From: Rugalucina vietnamica | Taxonomy: Eukaryota > Mollusca > Bivalvia > Lucinida > Lucinidae | NCBI GenBank assembly: GCA_964017185.1 | Contig: OZ024871.1 | Location: 10,346,214-10,410,213, forward strand | Direction of reading: 5' to 3' | Length of the DNA: 64,000 nt | Part shown: piece by piece, positions 24,316-36,195 of the stretch | Numbering within the stretch: position 1 is the first letter of the stretch | Layout: each line of letters opens with the position of its first letter | Position numbers and translations under genes: made by a program | The notes under the pieces: model-generated | What the model saw: only the letters and a program-made list of their open reading frames with translations | The model's database searches: none | Told to the model about the DNA's origin: nothing

Positions 24316-26412
24316 ATGGGCTGTAAAGGCACTTGTATGGACTACAAGCCCCACTGGGTCTCGAACTCCCTAAACTCGGTGGGGTTTTGTGAGAAACCAG
24401 CCCGAGTTGGTACCGACACATTGCAATACTATACAGAAATTTCCATTTTCGGTCATCTTTGTACCCCTATTTCTCGAAAACTAGAGTTTTCCCGGCATAG
24501 CCGCTTATGTGGTCTGAAAGTACATCCCTTCTACTGTAAATCCCACTAGGTCGCGTGCTCCCTAAACTCCGCGCACGTCAATGACAGGGGTGCCTCATAC
24601 CCCATCCCCAAACCCATGAATGTTCACGTTTCCCAATGTTTGAGTTGAAATTTCCGACAAACCAGAGATTTCCCAGTATAACCGTCCTATGGGCTGTAAA
24701 GGCACTTGTACGGACTACAAGCCCCACTGGGTCTCGAACTCCCTAAACTCGGTGGGGTTCTGTGAGAAACCAGCCCGAGTTGCTACCGACACATTGCAAT
24801 ACTATACAGAAATTTCCATTTTCGGTCATCTTTGTACCCCTATTTCTCGAAAACTAGAGTTTTCCCGGCATAGCCGCTTATGTGGTCTGAAAGTACATCC
24901 CTTCTACTGTAAATCCCACTAGGTCACTTGCTCCCTAAACTCCGCGCACGTCAATGACAGGGGTGCCTCATACCCCACCCCCAAACCCATGAATGTTCAC
25001 GTTTCCCAATGTTTGAGTTGAAATTTCCGACAAACCAGTTTTCCCAGTATAACCGACCTATGGGCTGTAAAGGCACTTGTATGGACTACAAGCCCCACAG
25101 GGTCTCGAACTCCCTAAACTCGGTGGGGTTCTGTGAGAAACCAGCCCGAGTTGGTACCGACACATTGCAATACTATACAGAAATTTCCATTTTCGGTCAT
25201 CTTTGTACCCCTATTTCTCGAAAACTAGAGTTTTCCCGGCATAGCCGCTTATGTGGTCTGAAAGTACATCCCTTCTACTGTAAATCCCACTAGGTCGCTT
25301 GCTCCCTAAACTCCGCGCACGTCAGTGACAGGGGTGCCTCATACCCCATCCCAAAACCCATAAATGTTCACGTTTCCCAATGTTTGAGTTGAAATTTCCG
25401 ACAAACCAGAGTTTTCCCAGTATAACCGACCTATGGGCTGTAAAGGCACTTGTATGGACTACAAGCCCCACTGGGTCTCGAACTCCCTAAACTCGGTGGG
25501 GTTCTGTGAGAAACCAGCCCGAGTTGGTACCGACACATTGCAATACTATACAGAAATTTCCATTTTCGGTCATCTTTGTACCCCTATTTCTCGAAAACTA
25601 GAGTTTTCCCGGCATAGCCGCTTATGTGGTCTGAAAGTACATCCCTTCTACTGTAAATCCCACTAGGTCACTTGCTCCCTAAACTCCGCGCACATCAATG
25701 ACAGGGGTGCCTCATACCCCACCCCTAAACCCATGAATGTTCACGTTTCCCAATGTTTGAGTTGAAATTTCCGACAAACCAGAGTTTTCCCAGTATAACC
25801 GACCTATGGGCTGTAAAGGCACTTGTATGGACTACAAGCCCCACTGGGTCTCGAACTCCCTAAACTCGGTGGGGTTCTGTGAGAAACCAGCCCGAGTTGG
25901 TACCGACACATTGCAATACTATACAGAAATTTCCATTTTCGGTCATCTTTGTACCCCTATTTCTTGAAAACTAGAGTTTTCCCGGCATAGCCGCTTATGT
26001 GGTCTGAAATTACATCCCTTCTACTGTAAATCCCACTAGGTCGCTTGCTCCCTAAACTCCGCGCACGTCAGTGACAGGGGTGCCTCATACCCTATCCCAA
26101 AACCCATGAATGTTCACGTTTCCCAATGTTTGAGTTGAAATTTCCGACAAACCAGAGTTTTCCCAGTATAACCGACCTATGGGCTGTAAAGGCACTTGTA
26201 TGGACTACAAGCCCCACTGGGTCTCGAACTCCCTAAACTCGGTGGGGTTCTGTGAGAAACCAGCCCGAGTTAGTACCGACACATTGCAATACTATACAGA
26301 AATTTCCATTTTCGGTCATCTTTGTACCCCTATTTCTCGAAAACTAGAGTTTTCCCGGCATAGCCGCTTATGTGGTCTGAAAGTACATCCCTTCTACTGT
26401 AAATCCCACTAG
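24316..26412 (+). repeat. Block duplication, copy 1 (about 2.1 kb)
   Basis: The ordered markers are a short spacer before 24316, GAGATTTCCC and CCGTCCTATGGG before unit 24689, TTGCTACCGAC within it (a G-to-A change in the frame, also loss of GGTACC), HRVSN in the next unit (25060), and an internal stop in unit 25806. The same order occurs at 36196-38294, offset 11,880-11,882 bp. A 2-bp deletion (ACCAGTTTTCCC at about 25036) is private to this copy. Confidence 0.6.
25806..26039 (+). repeat. Stop-bearing satellite subfamily (TTCTTG type), first member
   Basis: In this unit TTTCTCGAAAAC reads TTTCTTGAAAAC, which puts a stop in the recurrent frame and removes the CpG of the CENP-B-like motif. 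It is linked to CTGAAATTACATC further on. Further members start at 30263, 31010, 31383, 37688 and 38434; all of these also read GTGCCCC where this one has GTACCCC. Two units (32493, 34349) have an independent stop from TCGATAAC, and one (33976) from GACTAAAAG. These were amplified like any other variant, which argues against a coding role. Confidence 0.85.
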
Positions 26413-27279
26413 GTCGCTTGCTCCCTAAACTCCGCGCACGTCAGTGACAGGGGTGCCTCATAACCCATCCCAAAACCCATGAATGTTCACGTTTCCCAAT
26501 GTTTGAGTTGAAATTTCCGACAAACCAGAGTTTTCCCAGTATAACCGACCTATGGGCTGTAAAGGCACTTGTATGGACTACAAGCCCCACAGGGTCTCGA
26601 ACTCCCTAAACTCGGTGGGGTTCTGTGAGAAACCAGCCCGAGTTGGTACCGACACATTGCAATACTATACAGAAATTTCCATTTTCGGTCATCTTTGTAC
26701 CCCTATTTCTCGAAAACTAGAGTTTTCCCGGCATAGCCGCTTATGTGGTCTGAAAGTACATCCCTTCTACTGTAAATCCCACTAGGTCACTTGCTCCCTA
26801 AACTCCGCGCACGTCAATGACAGGGGTGCCTCATACCCCACCCCCAAACCCATGAATGTTCACTGTCTGAGTTGAAATTTCTGACAAACCAGAGTTTTCC
26901 CAGTATAACCGACCTATGGGCTGTAAAGGCACTTGTATGGACTACAAGCCCCACTGGGTCTCGAACTCCCTAAACTCGGTGGGGTTCTGTGAGAAACCAG
27001 CCCGAGTTGGTACCGACACATTGCAATACTATACAGAAATTTCCATTTTCGGTCATCTTTGTACCCCTATTTCTCGAAAACTAGAGTTTTCCCGGCATAG
27101 CCGCTTATGTGGTCTGAAAGTACATCCCTTCTACTGTAAATCCCACTAGGTCACTTGCTCCCTAAACTCCGCGCACGTCAATGACAGGGGTGCCTCATAC
27201 CCCACCCCCAAACCCATGAATGTTCAATGTTTGAGTTGAAATTTCTGACAAACCAGAGTTTTCCCAGTATAACCGACCT

Positions 27280-29889
27280 ATGGGCTGTAAAGGCACTTGT
27301 ATGGACTACAAGCCCCACTGGGTCTCGAACTCCCTAAACTCGGTGGGGTTCTGTGAGAAACCAGCCCGAGTTGGTACCGACACATTGCAATACTATACAG
27401 AAATTTCCATTTTCGGTCATCTTTGTACCCCTATTTCTCGAAAACTAGAGTTTTCCCGGCAAATCCGCTTATGTGGTCTGAAAGTACATCCCTTCTACTG
27501 TAAATCCCACTAGGTCACTTGCTCCCTAAATTCCGCGCACGTCAATGACAGGGGTGCCTCATACCCCACCCCCAAACCCATGAATGTTCACGTTTCCCAA
27601 TGTTTGAGTTGAAATTTCCGACAAACCAGAGTTTTCCCAGTATAACCGTCCTATGGGCTGTAAAGGCACTTGTATGGACTACAAGCCCCACTGGGTCTCG
27701 AACTCCCTAAACTCGGTGGGGTTTTGTGAGAAACCAGCCCGAGTTGGTACCGACACATTGCAATACTATACAGAAATTTCCATTTTCGGTCATCTTTGTA
27801 CCCCTATTTCTCGAAAACTAGAGTTTTCCCGGCATAGCCGCTTATGTGGTCTGAAAGTACATCCCTTCTACTGTAAATCCCACTAGGTCACTTGCTCCCT
27901 AAATTCCGCGCACGTCAATGACAGGGGTGCCTCATACCCCACCCCCAAACCCATGAATGTTCACGTTTCCCAATGTTTGAGTTGAAATTTCCGACAAACC
28001 AGAGTTTTCCCAGTATAACCGACCTATGGGCTGTAAAGGCACTTGTATGGACTACAAGCCCCACAGGGTCTCGAACTCCCTAAACTCGGTGGGGTTCTGT
28101 GAGAAACCAGCCCGAGTTGGTACCGACACATTGCAATACTATACAGAAATTTCCATTTTCGGTCATCTTTGTACCCCTATTTCTCGAAAACTAGAGTTTT
28201 CCCGGCATAGCCGCTTATGTGGTCTGAAAGTACATCCCTTCTACTGTAAATCCCACTAGGTCGCTTGCTCCCTAAACTCCGCGCACGTCAGTGACAGGGG
28301 TGCCTCATACCCCATCCCAAAACCCATGAATGTTCACGTTTCCCAATGTTTGAGTTGAAATTTCCGACAAACCAGAGTTTTCCCAGTATAACCGACCTAT
28401 GGGCTGTAAAGACACTTGTATGGACTACAAGCCCCACTGGGTCTCGAACTCCCTAAACTCGGTGGGGTTCTGTGAGAAACCAGCCCGAGTTGGTACCGAC
28501 ACATTGCAATACTATACAGAAATTTCCATTTTCGGTCATCTTTGTACCCCTATTTCTCGAAAACTAGAGTTTTCCCGGCATAGCCGCTTATGTGGTCTGA
28601 AAGTACATCCCTTCTACTGTAAATCCCACTAGGTCACTTGCTCCCTAAACTCCGCGCATGTCAATGACAGGGGTGCCTCATACCCCATCCCCAAACCCAT
28701 GAATGTTCACGTTTCCCAATGTTTGAGTTGAAATTTCCGACAAACCAGAGTTTTCCCAGTATAACCGACCTATGGGTTGTAAAGGCAATTGTATGGACTA
28801 CAAGCCCCACTGGGTCTCGAACTCCCTAAATTCGGTGGGGTTCTGTGAGAAACCAGCCCGAGTTGGTACCGACACATTGCAATACTATACAGAAATTTCC
28901 ATTTTCGGTCATCTTTGTACCCCTATTTCTCGAAAACTAGAGTTTTCCCGGCATAGCCGCTTATGTGGTCTGAAATTACATCCCTTCTACTGTAAATCCC
29001 ACTAGGTCGCTTGCTCCCTAACCTCCGCGCACGTCAGTGACAGGGGTGCCTCATACCCTATCCCAAAACCCATGAATGTTCACGTTTCCCAATGTTTGAG
29101 TTGAAATTTCCGACAAACCAGAGTTTTCCCAGTATAACCGACCTATGGGCTGTAAAGGCACTTGTATGGACTACAAGCCCCACTGGGTCTCGAACTCCCT
29201 AAACTCGGTGGGGTTCTGTGAGAAACCAGCCCGAGTTGGTACCGACACATTGCAATACTATACAGAAATTTCCATTTTCGGTCATCTTTGTACCCCTATT
29301 TCTCGAAAACTAGAGTTTTCCCGGCATAGCCGCTTATGTGGTCTGAAAGTACATCCCTTCTACTGTAAATCCCACTAGGTCACTTGCTCCCTAAACTCCG
29401 CGCACGTCAATGACAGGGTGCCTCATACCCCACCCCCAAACCCATGAATGTTCACGTTTCGCAATGTTTGAGTTGAAATTTCCGACAAACCAGAGTTTTC
29501 CCAGTATAACCGACCTATGGGCTGTAAAGGCACTTGTATGGACTACAAGCCCCACTGGGTCTCGAACTCCCTAAACTCGGTGGGGTTCTGTGAGAAACCA
29601 GCCCGAGTTGGTACCGACACATTGCAATACTATACAGAAATTTCCATTTTCGGTCATCTTTGTACCCCTATTTCTCGAAAACTAGAGTTTTCCCGGCATA
29701 GCCGCTTATGTGGTCTGAAAGTACATCCCTTCTACTGTAAATCCCACTAGGTCACTTGCTCCCTAAACTCCGCGCACGTCAATGACAGGGGTGCCTCATA
29801 CCCCACCCCCAAACCCATGAATGTTCACGTTTCCCAATGTTTGAGTTGAAATTTCCGACAAACCAGAGTTTTCCCAGTATAACCGACCT
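27280..29889 (+). repeat. Seven-unit block of type A, proximal copy
   Basis: Ordered units: 27280 (short spacer before it), 27653 (CCGTCC before it), 28026 (HRVSN), 28399 (MGCKDTC), 28772 (MGCKGNC and LKLHPFY), 29145, 29517. The same order appears at 44003, 49208 and 59233, so this is an outlying copy of the distal higher-order repeat, 16.7 kb before the next. It is more diverged, with a one-base deletion in the spacer before 29517. The mirrored left-arm equivalent is about 5229-6955. Confidence 0.7.
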
Positions 29890-30262
29890 ATGGGCTGTAA
29901 AGGCACTTGTATGGACTACAAGCCCCACAGGGTCTCGAACTCCCTAAACTCGGTGGGGTTCTGTGAGAAACCAGCCCGAGTTGGTACCGACACATTGCAA
30001 TACTATACAGAAATTTCCATTTTCGGTCATCTTTGTACCCCTATTTCTCGAAAACTAGAGTTTTCCCGGCATAGCCGCTTATGTGGTCTGAAAGTACATC
30101 CCTTCTACTGTAAATCCCACTAGGTCGCTTGCTCCCTAAACTCCGCGCACGTCAGTGACAGGGGTGCCTCATACCCCATCCCAAAACCCATGAATGTTCA
30201 CGTTTCCCAATGTTTGAGTTGAAATTTCCGACAAACCAGAGTTTTCCCAGTATAACCGACCT

Positions 30263-31243
30263 ATGGGCTGTAAAGGCACTTGTATGGACTACAAGCCCCA
30301 CTGGGTCTCGAACTCCCTAAACTCGGTGGGGTTCTGTGAGAAACCAGCCCGAGTTGGTACCGACACATTGCAATACTATACAGAAATTTCCATTTTCGGT
30401 CATCTTTGTGCCCCTATTTCTTGAAAACTAGAGTTTTCCCGGCATAGCCGCTTATGTGGTCTGAAATTACATCCCTTCTACTGTAAAATCCCACTAGGTC
30501 GCTTGCTCCCTAAACTCCGCGCACGTCAGTGACAGGGGTGCCTCATACCCTATCCCAAAACCCATGAATGTTCACGTTTCCCAATGTTTGAGTTGAAATT
30601 TCTGACAAACCAGAGTTTTCCCAGTATAACCGACCTATGGGCTGTAAAGGCACTTGTATGGACTACAAGCCCCACTGGGTCTCGAACTCCCTAAACTCGG
30701 TGGGGTTCTGTGAGAAACCAGCCCGAGTTGGTACCGACACATTGCAATACTATACAGAAATTTCCATTTTCGGTCATCTTTGTACCCCTATTTCTCGAAA
30801 ACTAGAGTTTTCCCGGCATAGCCGCTTATGTGGTCTGAAAGTACATCCCTTCTACTGTAAATCCCACTAGGTCACTTGCTCCCTAAACTCCGCGCACGTC
30901 AATGACAGGGGTGCCTCATACCCCACCCCCAAACCCATGAATGTTCACGTTTCCCAATGTTTGAGTTGAAATTTCCGACAAACCAGAGTTTTCCCAGTAT
31001 AACCGACCTATGGGCTGTAAAGGCACTTGTATGGACTACAAGCCCCACTGGGTCTCGAACTCCCTAAACTCGGTGGGGTTCTGTGAGAAACCAGCCCGAG
31101 TTGGTACCGACACATTGCAATACTATACAGAAATTTCCATTTTCGGTCATCTTTGTGCCCCTATTTCTTGAAAACTAGAGTTTTACCGGCATAGCCGCTT
31201 ATGTGGTCTGAAATTACATCCCTTCTACTGTAAATCCCACTAG
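30263..31243 (+). repeat. Stop / recombinant-spacer / stop block, copy 1
   Basis: Stop-bearing unit 30263 is followed by a spacer with an unusual mix: the long form (CACGTTTCCC) together with TTTCTGAC, which elsewhere marks the short form. Unit 30637 and stop-bearing unit 31010 follow. The same arrangement recurs at 37688-38667, offset about 7,424 bp. Unit 30263 also has one extra A (GTAAAATCCC at about 30486), private to this copy. Confidence 0.6.
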
Positions 31244-31755
31244 GTCGCTTGCTCCCTAATCTCCGCGCACGTCAGTGACAGGGGTGCCTCATACCCTATC
31301 CCAAAACCCATGAATGTTCACGTTTCCCAATGTTTGAGTTGAAATTTCCGACAAACCAGAGTTTTCCCAGTATAACCGACCTATGGGCTGTAAAGGCACT
31401 TGTATGGACTACAAGCCCCACTGGGTCTCGAACTCCCTAAACTCGGTGGGGTTCTGTGAGAAACCAGCCCGAGTTGGTACCGACACATTGCAATACTATA
31501 CAGAAATTTCCATTTTCGGTCATCTTTGTGCCCCTATTTCTTGAAAACTAGAGTTTTACCGGCATAGCCGCTTATGTGGTCTGAAATTACATCCCTTCTA
31601 CTGTAAATCCCACTAGGTCACTTGCTCCCTAAACTCCGCGCACGTCAATGACAGGGGTGCCTCATACCCCACCCCCAAACCCATGAATGTTCACGTTTCC
31701 CAATGTTTGAGTTGAAATTTCCGACAAACCAGAGTTTTCCCAGTATAACCGACCT
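31010..31755 (+). repeat. Single-unit tandem duplication (31010 and 31383)
   Basis: Two consecutive units share TTTGTGCCCC, TTTCTTGAAAAC, GTTTTACCGG and CTGAAATTAC. GTTTTACCGG is seen only in these two in the window as far as I could read. This is a one-unit (373 bp) duplication, apparently recent. Confidence 0.65.
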
Positions 31756-34700
31756 ATGGGCTGTAAAGGCACTTGTATGGACTACAAGCCCCACTGGGTC
31801 TCGAACTCCCTAAACTCGGTTGGGTTCTGTGAGAAACCAGCCCGAGTTGGTACCGACACATTGCAATACTATACAGAAATTTCCATTTTCGGTCATCTTT
31901 GTACCCCTATTTCTCGAAAACTAGAGTTTTCCCGGCATAGCCGCTTATGTGGTCTGAAAGTACATCCCTTCTACTGTAAATCCCACTAGGTCACTTGCTC
32001 CCTAAACTCCGCGCACGTCAATGACAGGGGTGCCTCATACCCCACCCCCAAACCCATGAATGTTCAATGTTTGAGTTGAAATTTCTGACAAACCAGAGTT
32101 TTCCCAGTATAACCGACCTATGGGCTGTAAAGGCACTTGTATGGACTACAAGCCCCACTGGGTCTCGAACTCCCTAAACTCGGTGGGGTTCTGTGAGAAA
32201 CCAGCCCGAGTTGGTACCGACACATTGCAATACTATACAGAAATTTCCATTTTCGGTCATCTTTGTACCCCTATTTCTCGAAAACTAGAGTTTTCCCGGC
32301 ATAGCCGCTTATGTGGTCTGAAAGTACATCCCTTCTACTGTAAATCCCACTAGGTCACTTGCTCCCTAAACTCCGCGCACGTCAATGACAGGGGTGCCTC
32401 ATACCCCACCCCCAAACCCATGAATGTTCACGTTTCCCAATGTTTGAGTTAAAATTTCCGACAAACCAGAGTTTTCCCAGTATAACCGACCTATGGGCTG
32501 TAAAGGCACTTGTATGGACTACAAGCCCCACTGGGTCTCGAACTCCCTAAACTCGGTGGGGTTCTGTGAGAAACCAGCCCGAGTTGGTACCGACACATTG
32601 CAATACTATACAGAAATTTCCATTTTCGGTCATCTTTGTACCCCTATTTCTCGATAACTAGAGTTTTCCCGGCATAGCCGCTTATGTGGTCTGAAAGTAC
32701 ATCCCTTCTACTGTAAATCCCACTAGGTCACTTGCTCCCTAAACTCCGCGCACGTCAATGACAGGGGTGCCTCATACCCCACCCCCAAACCCATGAATGT
32801 TCACGTTTCCCAATGTTTGAGTTGAAATTTCCGACAAACCAGAGTTTTCCCAGTATAACCGACCTATGGGCTGTAAAGGCACTTGTATGGACTACAAGCC
32901 CCACTGGGTCTCGAACTCCCTAAACTCGGTGGGGTTCTGTGAGAAACCAGCCCGAGTTGGTACCGACACATTGCAATACTATACAGAAATTTCCATTTTC
33001 GGTCATCTTTGTACCCCTATTTCTCGAAAACTAGAGTTTTCCCGGCATAGCCGCTTATGTGGTCTGAAAGTACATCCCTTCTACTGTAAATCCCACTAGG
33101 TCACTTGCTCCCTAAACTCCGCGCACGTCAATGACAGGGGTGCCTCATACCCCACCCCCAAACCCATGAATGTTCAATGTTTGAGTTGAAATTTCTGACA
33201 AACCAGAGTTTTCCCAGTATAACCGACCTATGGGCTGTAAAGGCACTTGTATGGACTACAAGCCCCACTGGGTCTCGAACTCCCTAAACTCGGTGGGGTT
33301 CTGTGAGAAACCAGCCCGAGTTGGTACCGACACATTGCAATACTATACAGAAATTTCCATTTTCGGTCATCTTTGTACCCCTATTTCTCGAAAACTAGAG
33401 TTTTCCCGGCATAGCCGCTTATGTGGTCTGAAAGTACATCCCTTCTACTGTAAATCCCACTAGGTCGCTTGCTCCCTAAACTCCGCGCACGTCAGTGACA
33501 GTGGTGCCTCATACCCCATCCCCAAACCCATGAATGTTCACGTTTCCCAATGTTTGAGTTGAAATTTCCGACAAACAAGAGATTTCCCAGTATAAACGTC
33601 CTATGGGCTGTAAAGGCACTTGTATGGACTACAAGCCCCACAGGGTCTCGAACTCCCTAAACTCGGTGGGGTTCTGTGAGAAACCAGCCCGTGTTGGTAC
33701 CGACACATTGCAATACTATACAGAAATTTCCATTTTCGGTCATCTTTGTACCCCTATTTCTCGAAAACTAGAGTTTTCCCGGCATAGCCGCTTATGTGGT
33801 CTGAAAGTACATCCCTTCTACTGTAAATCCCACTAGGTCGCTTGCTCCCTAAACTCCGCGCACGTCAGTGACAGGGGTGCCTCATACCCCATCCCAAAAC
33901 CCATGAATGTTCACGTTTCCCAATGTTTTAGTTGAAATTTCCGACAAACCAGAGTTTTCCCAGTATAACCGACCTATGGGCTGTAAAGGCACTTGTATGG
34001 ACTAAAAGCCCCACTGGGTCTCGAACTCCCTAAACTCGGTGGGGTTCTGTGAGAAACCAGCCCGAGTTGGTACCGACACATTGCAATACTATACAGAAAT
34101 TTCCATTTTCGGTCATCTTTGTACCCCTATTTCTCGAAAACTAGAGTTTTCCCGGCATAGCCGCTTATGTGGTCTGAAAGTACATCCCTTCTACTGTAAA
34201 TCCCACTAGGTCACTTGCTCCCTAAACTCCGCGCACGTCAATGACAGGGGTGCCTCATACCCCACCCCCAAACCCATGAATGTTCACGTTTCCCAATGTT
34301 TGAGTTGAAATTTCCGACAAACCAGAGTTTTCCCAGTATAACCGACCTATGGGCTGTAATGGCACTTGTATGGACTACAAGCCCCACTGGGTCTCGAACT
34401 CCCTAAACTCGGTGGGGTTCTGTGAGAAACCAGCCCGAGTTGGTACCGACACATTGCAATACTATACAGAAATTTCCATTTTCGGTCATCTTTGTACCCC
34501 TATTTCTCGATAACTAGAGTTTTCCCGGCATAGCCGCTTATGTGGTCTGAAATTACATCCCTTCTACTGTAAATCCCACTAGGTCGCTTGCTCCCTAAAC
34601 TCCGCGCACGTCAGTGACAGGGGTGCCTCATACCCTATCCCAAAACCCATGAATGTTCACGTTTCCCAATGTTTGAGTTGAAATTTCCGACAAACCAGAG

Positions 34701-36195
34701 TTTTCCCAGTATAACCGACCTATGGGCTGTAAAGGCACTTGTATGGACTACAAGCCCCACTGGGTCTCGAACTCCCTAAACTCGGTGGGGTTCTGTGAGA
34801 AACCAGCCCGAGTTGGTACCGACACATTGCAATACTATACAGAAATTTCCATTTTCGGTCATCTTTGTACCCCTATTTCTCGAAAACTAGAGTTTTCCCG
34901 GCATAGCCGCTTATGTGGTCTGAAAGTACATCCCTTCTACTGTAAATCCCACTAGGTCACTTGCTCCCTAAACTCCGCGCACGTCAATGACAGGGGTGCC
35001 TCATACCCCACCCCCAAACCCATGAATGTTCACGTTTCCCAATGTTTGAGTTGAAATTTCCGACAAACCAGAGTTTTCCCAGTATAACCGACCTATGGGC
35101 TGTAAAGGCACTTGTATGGACTACAAGCCCCACTGGGTCTCGAACTCCCTAAACTCGGTGGGGTTCTGTGAGAAACCAGCCCGAGTTGGTACCGACACAT
35201 TGCAATACTATACAGAAATTTCCATTTTCGGTCATCTTTGTACCCCTATTTCTCGAAAACTAGAGTTTTCCCGGCATAGCCGCTTATGTGGTCTGAAAGT
35301 ACATCCCTTCTACTGTAAATCCCACTAGGTCACTTGCTCCCTAAACTCCGCGCACGTCAATGACAGGGGTGCCTCATACCCCACCCCCAAACCCATGAAT
35401 GTTCAATGTTTGAGTTGTAATTTCTGACAAACCAGAGTTTTCCCAGTATAACCGACCTATGGGCTGTAAAGGCACTTGTATGGACTACAAGCCCCACTGG
35501 GTCTCGAACTCCCTAAACTCGGTGGGGTTCTGTGAGAAACCAGCCCGAGTTGGTACCGACACATTGCAATACTATACAGAAATTTCCATTTTCGGTCATC
35601 TTTGTACCCCTATTTCTCGAAAACTAGAGTTTTCCCGGCATAGCCGCTTATGTGGTCTGAAAGTACATCCCTTCTACTGTAAATCCCACTAGGTCACTTG
35701 CTCCCTAAACTCCGCGCACGTCAATGACAGGGGTGCCTCATACCCCACCCCCAAACCCATGAATGTTCACGTTTCCCAATGTTTGAGTTGAAATTTCCGA
35801 CAAACCAGAGTTTTCCCAGTATAACCGACCTATGGGCTGTAAAGGCACTTGTATGGACTACAAGCCCCACTGGGTCTCGAACTCCCTAAACTCGGTGGGG
35901 TTCTGTGAGAAACCAGCCCGAGTTGGTACCGACACATTGCAATACTATACAGAAATTTCCATTTTCGGTCATCTTTGTACCCCTATTTCTCGAAAACTAG
36001 AGTTTTCCCGGCATAGCCGCTTATGTGGTCTGAAAGTACATCCCTTCTACTGTAAATCCCACTAGGTCACTTGCTCCCTAAACTCCGCGCACGTCAATGA
36101 CAGGGGTGCCTCATACCCCACCCCCAAACCCATGAATGTTCAATGTTTGAGTTGAAATTTCTGACAAACCAGAGTTTTCCCAGTATAACCGACCT

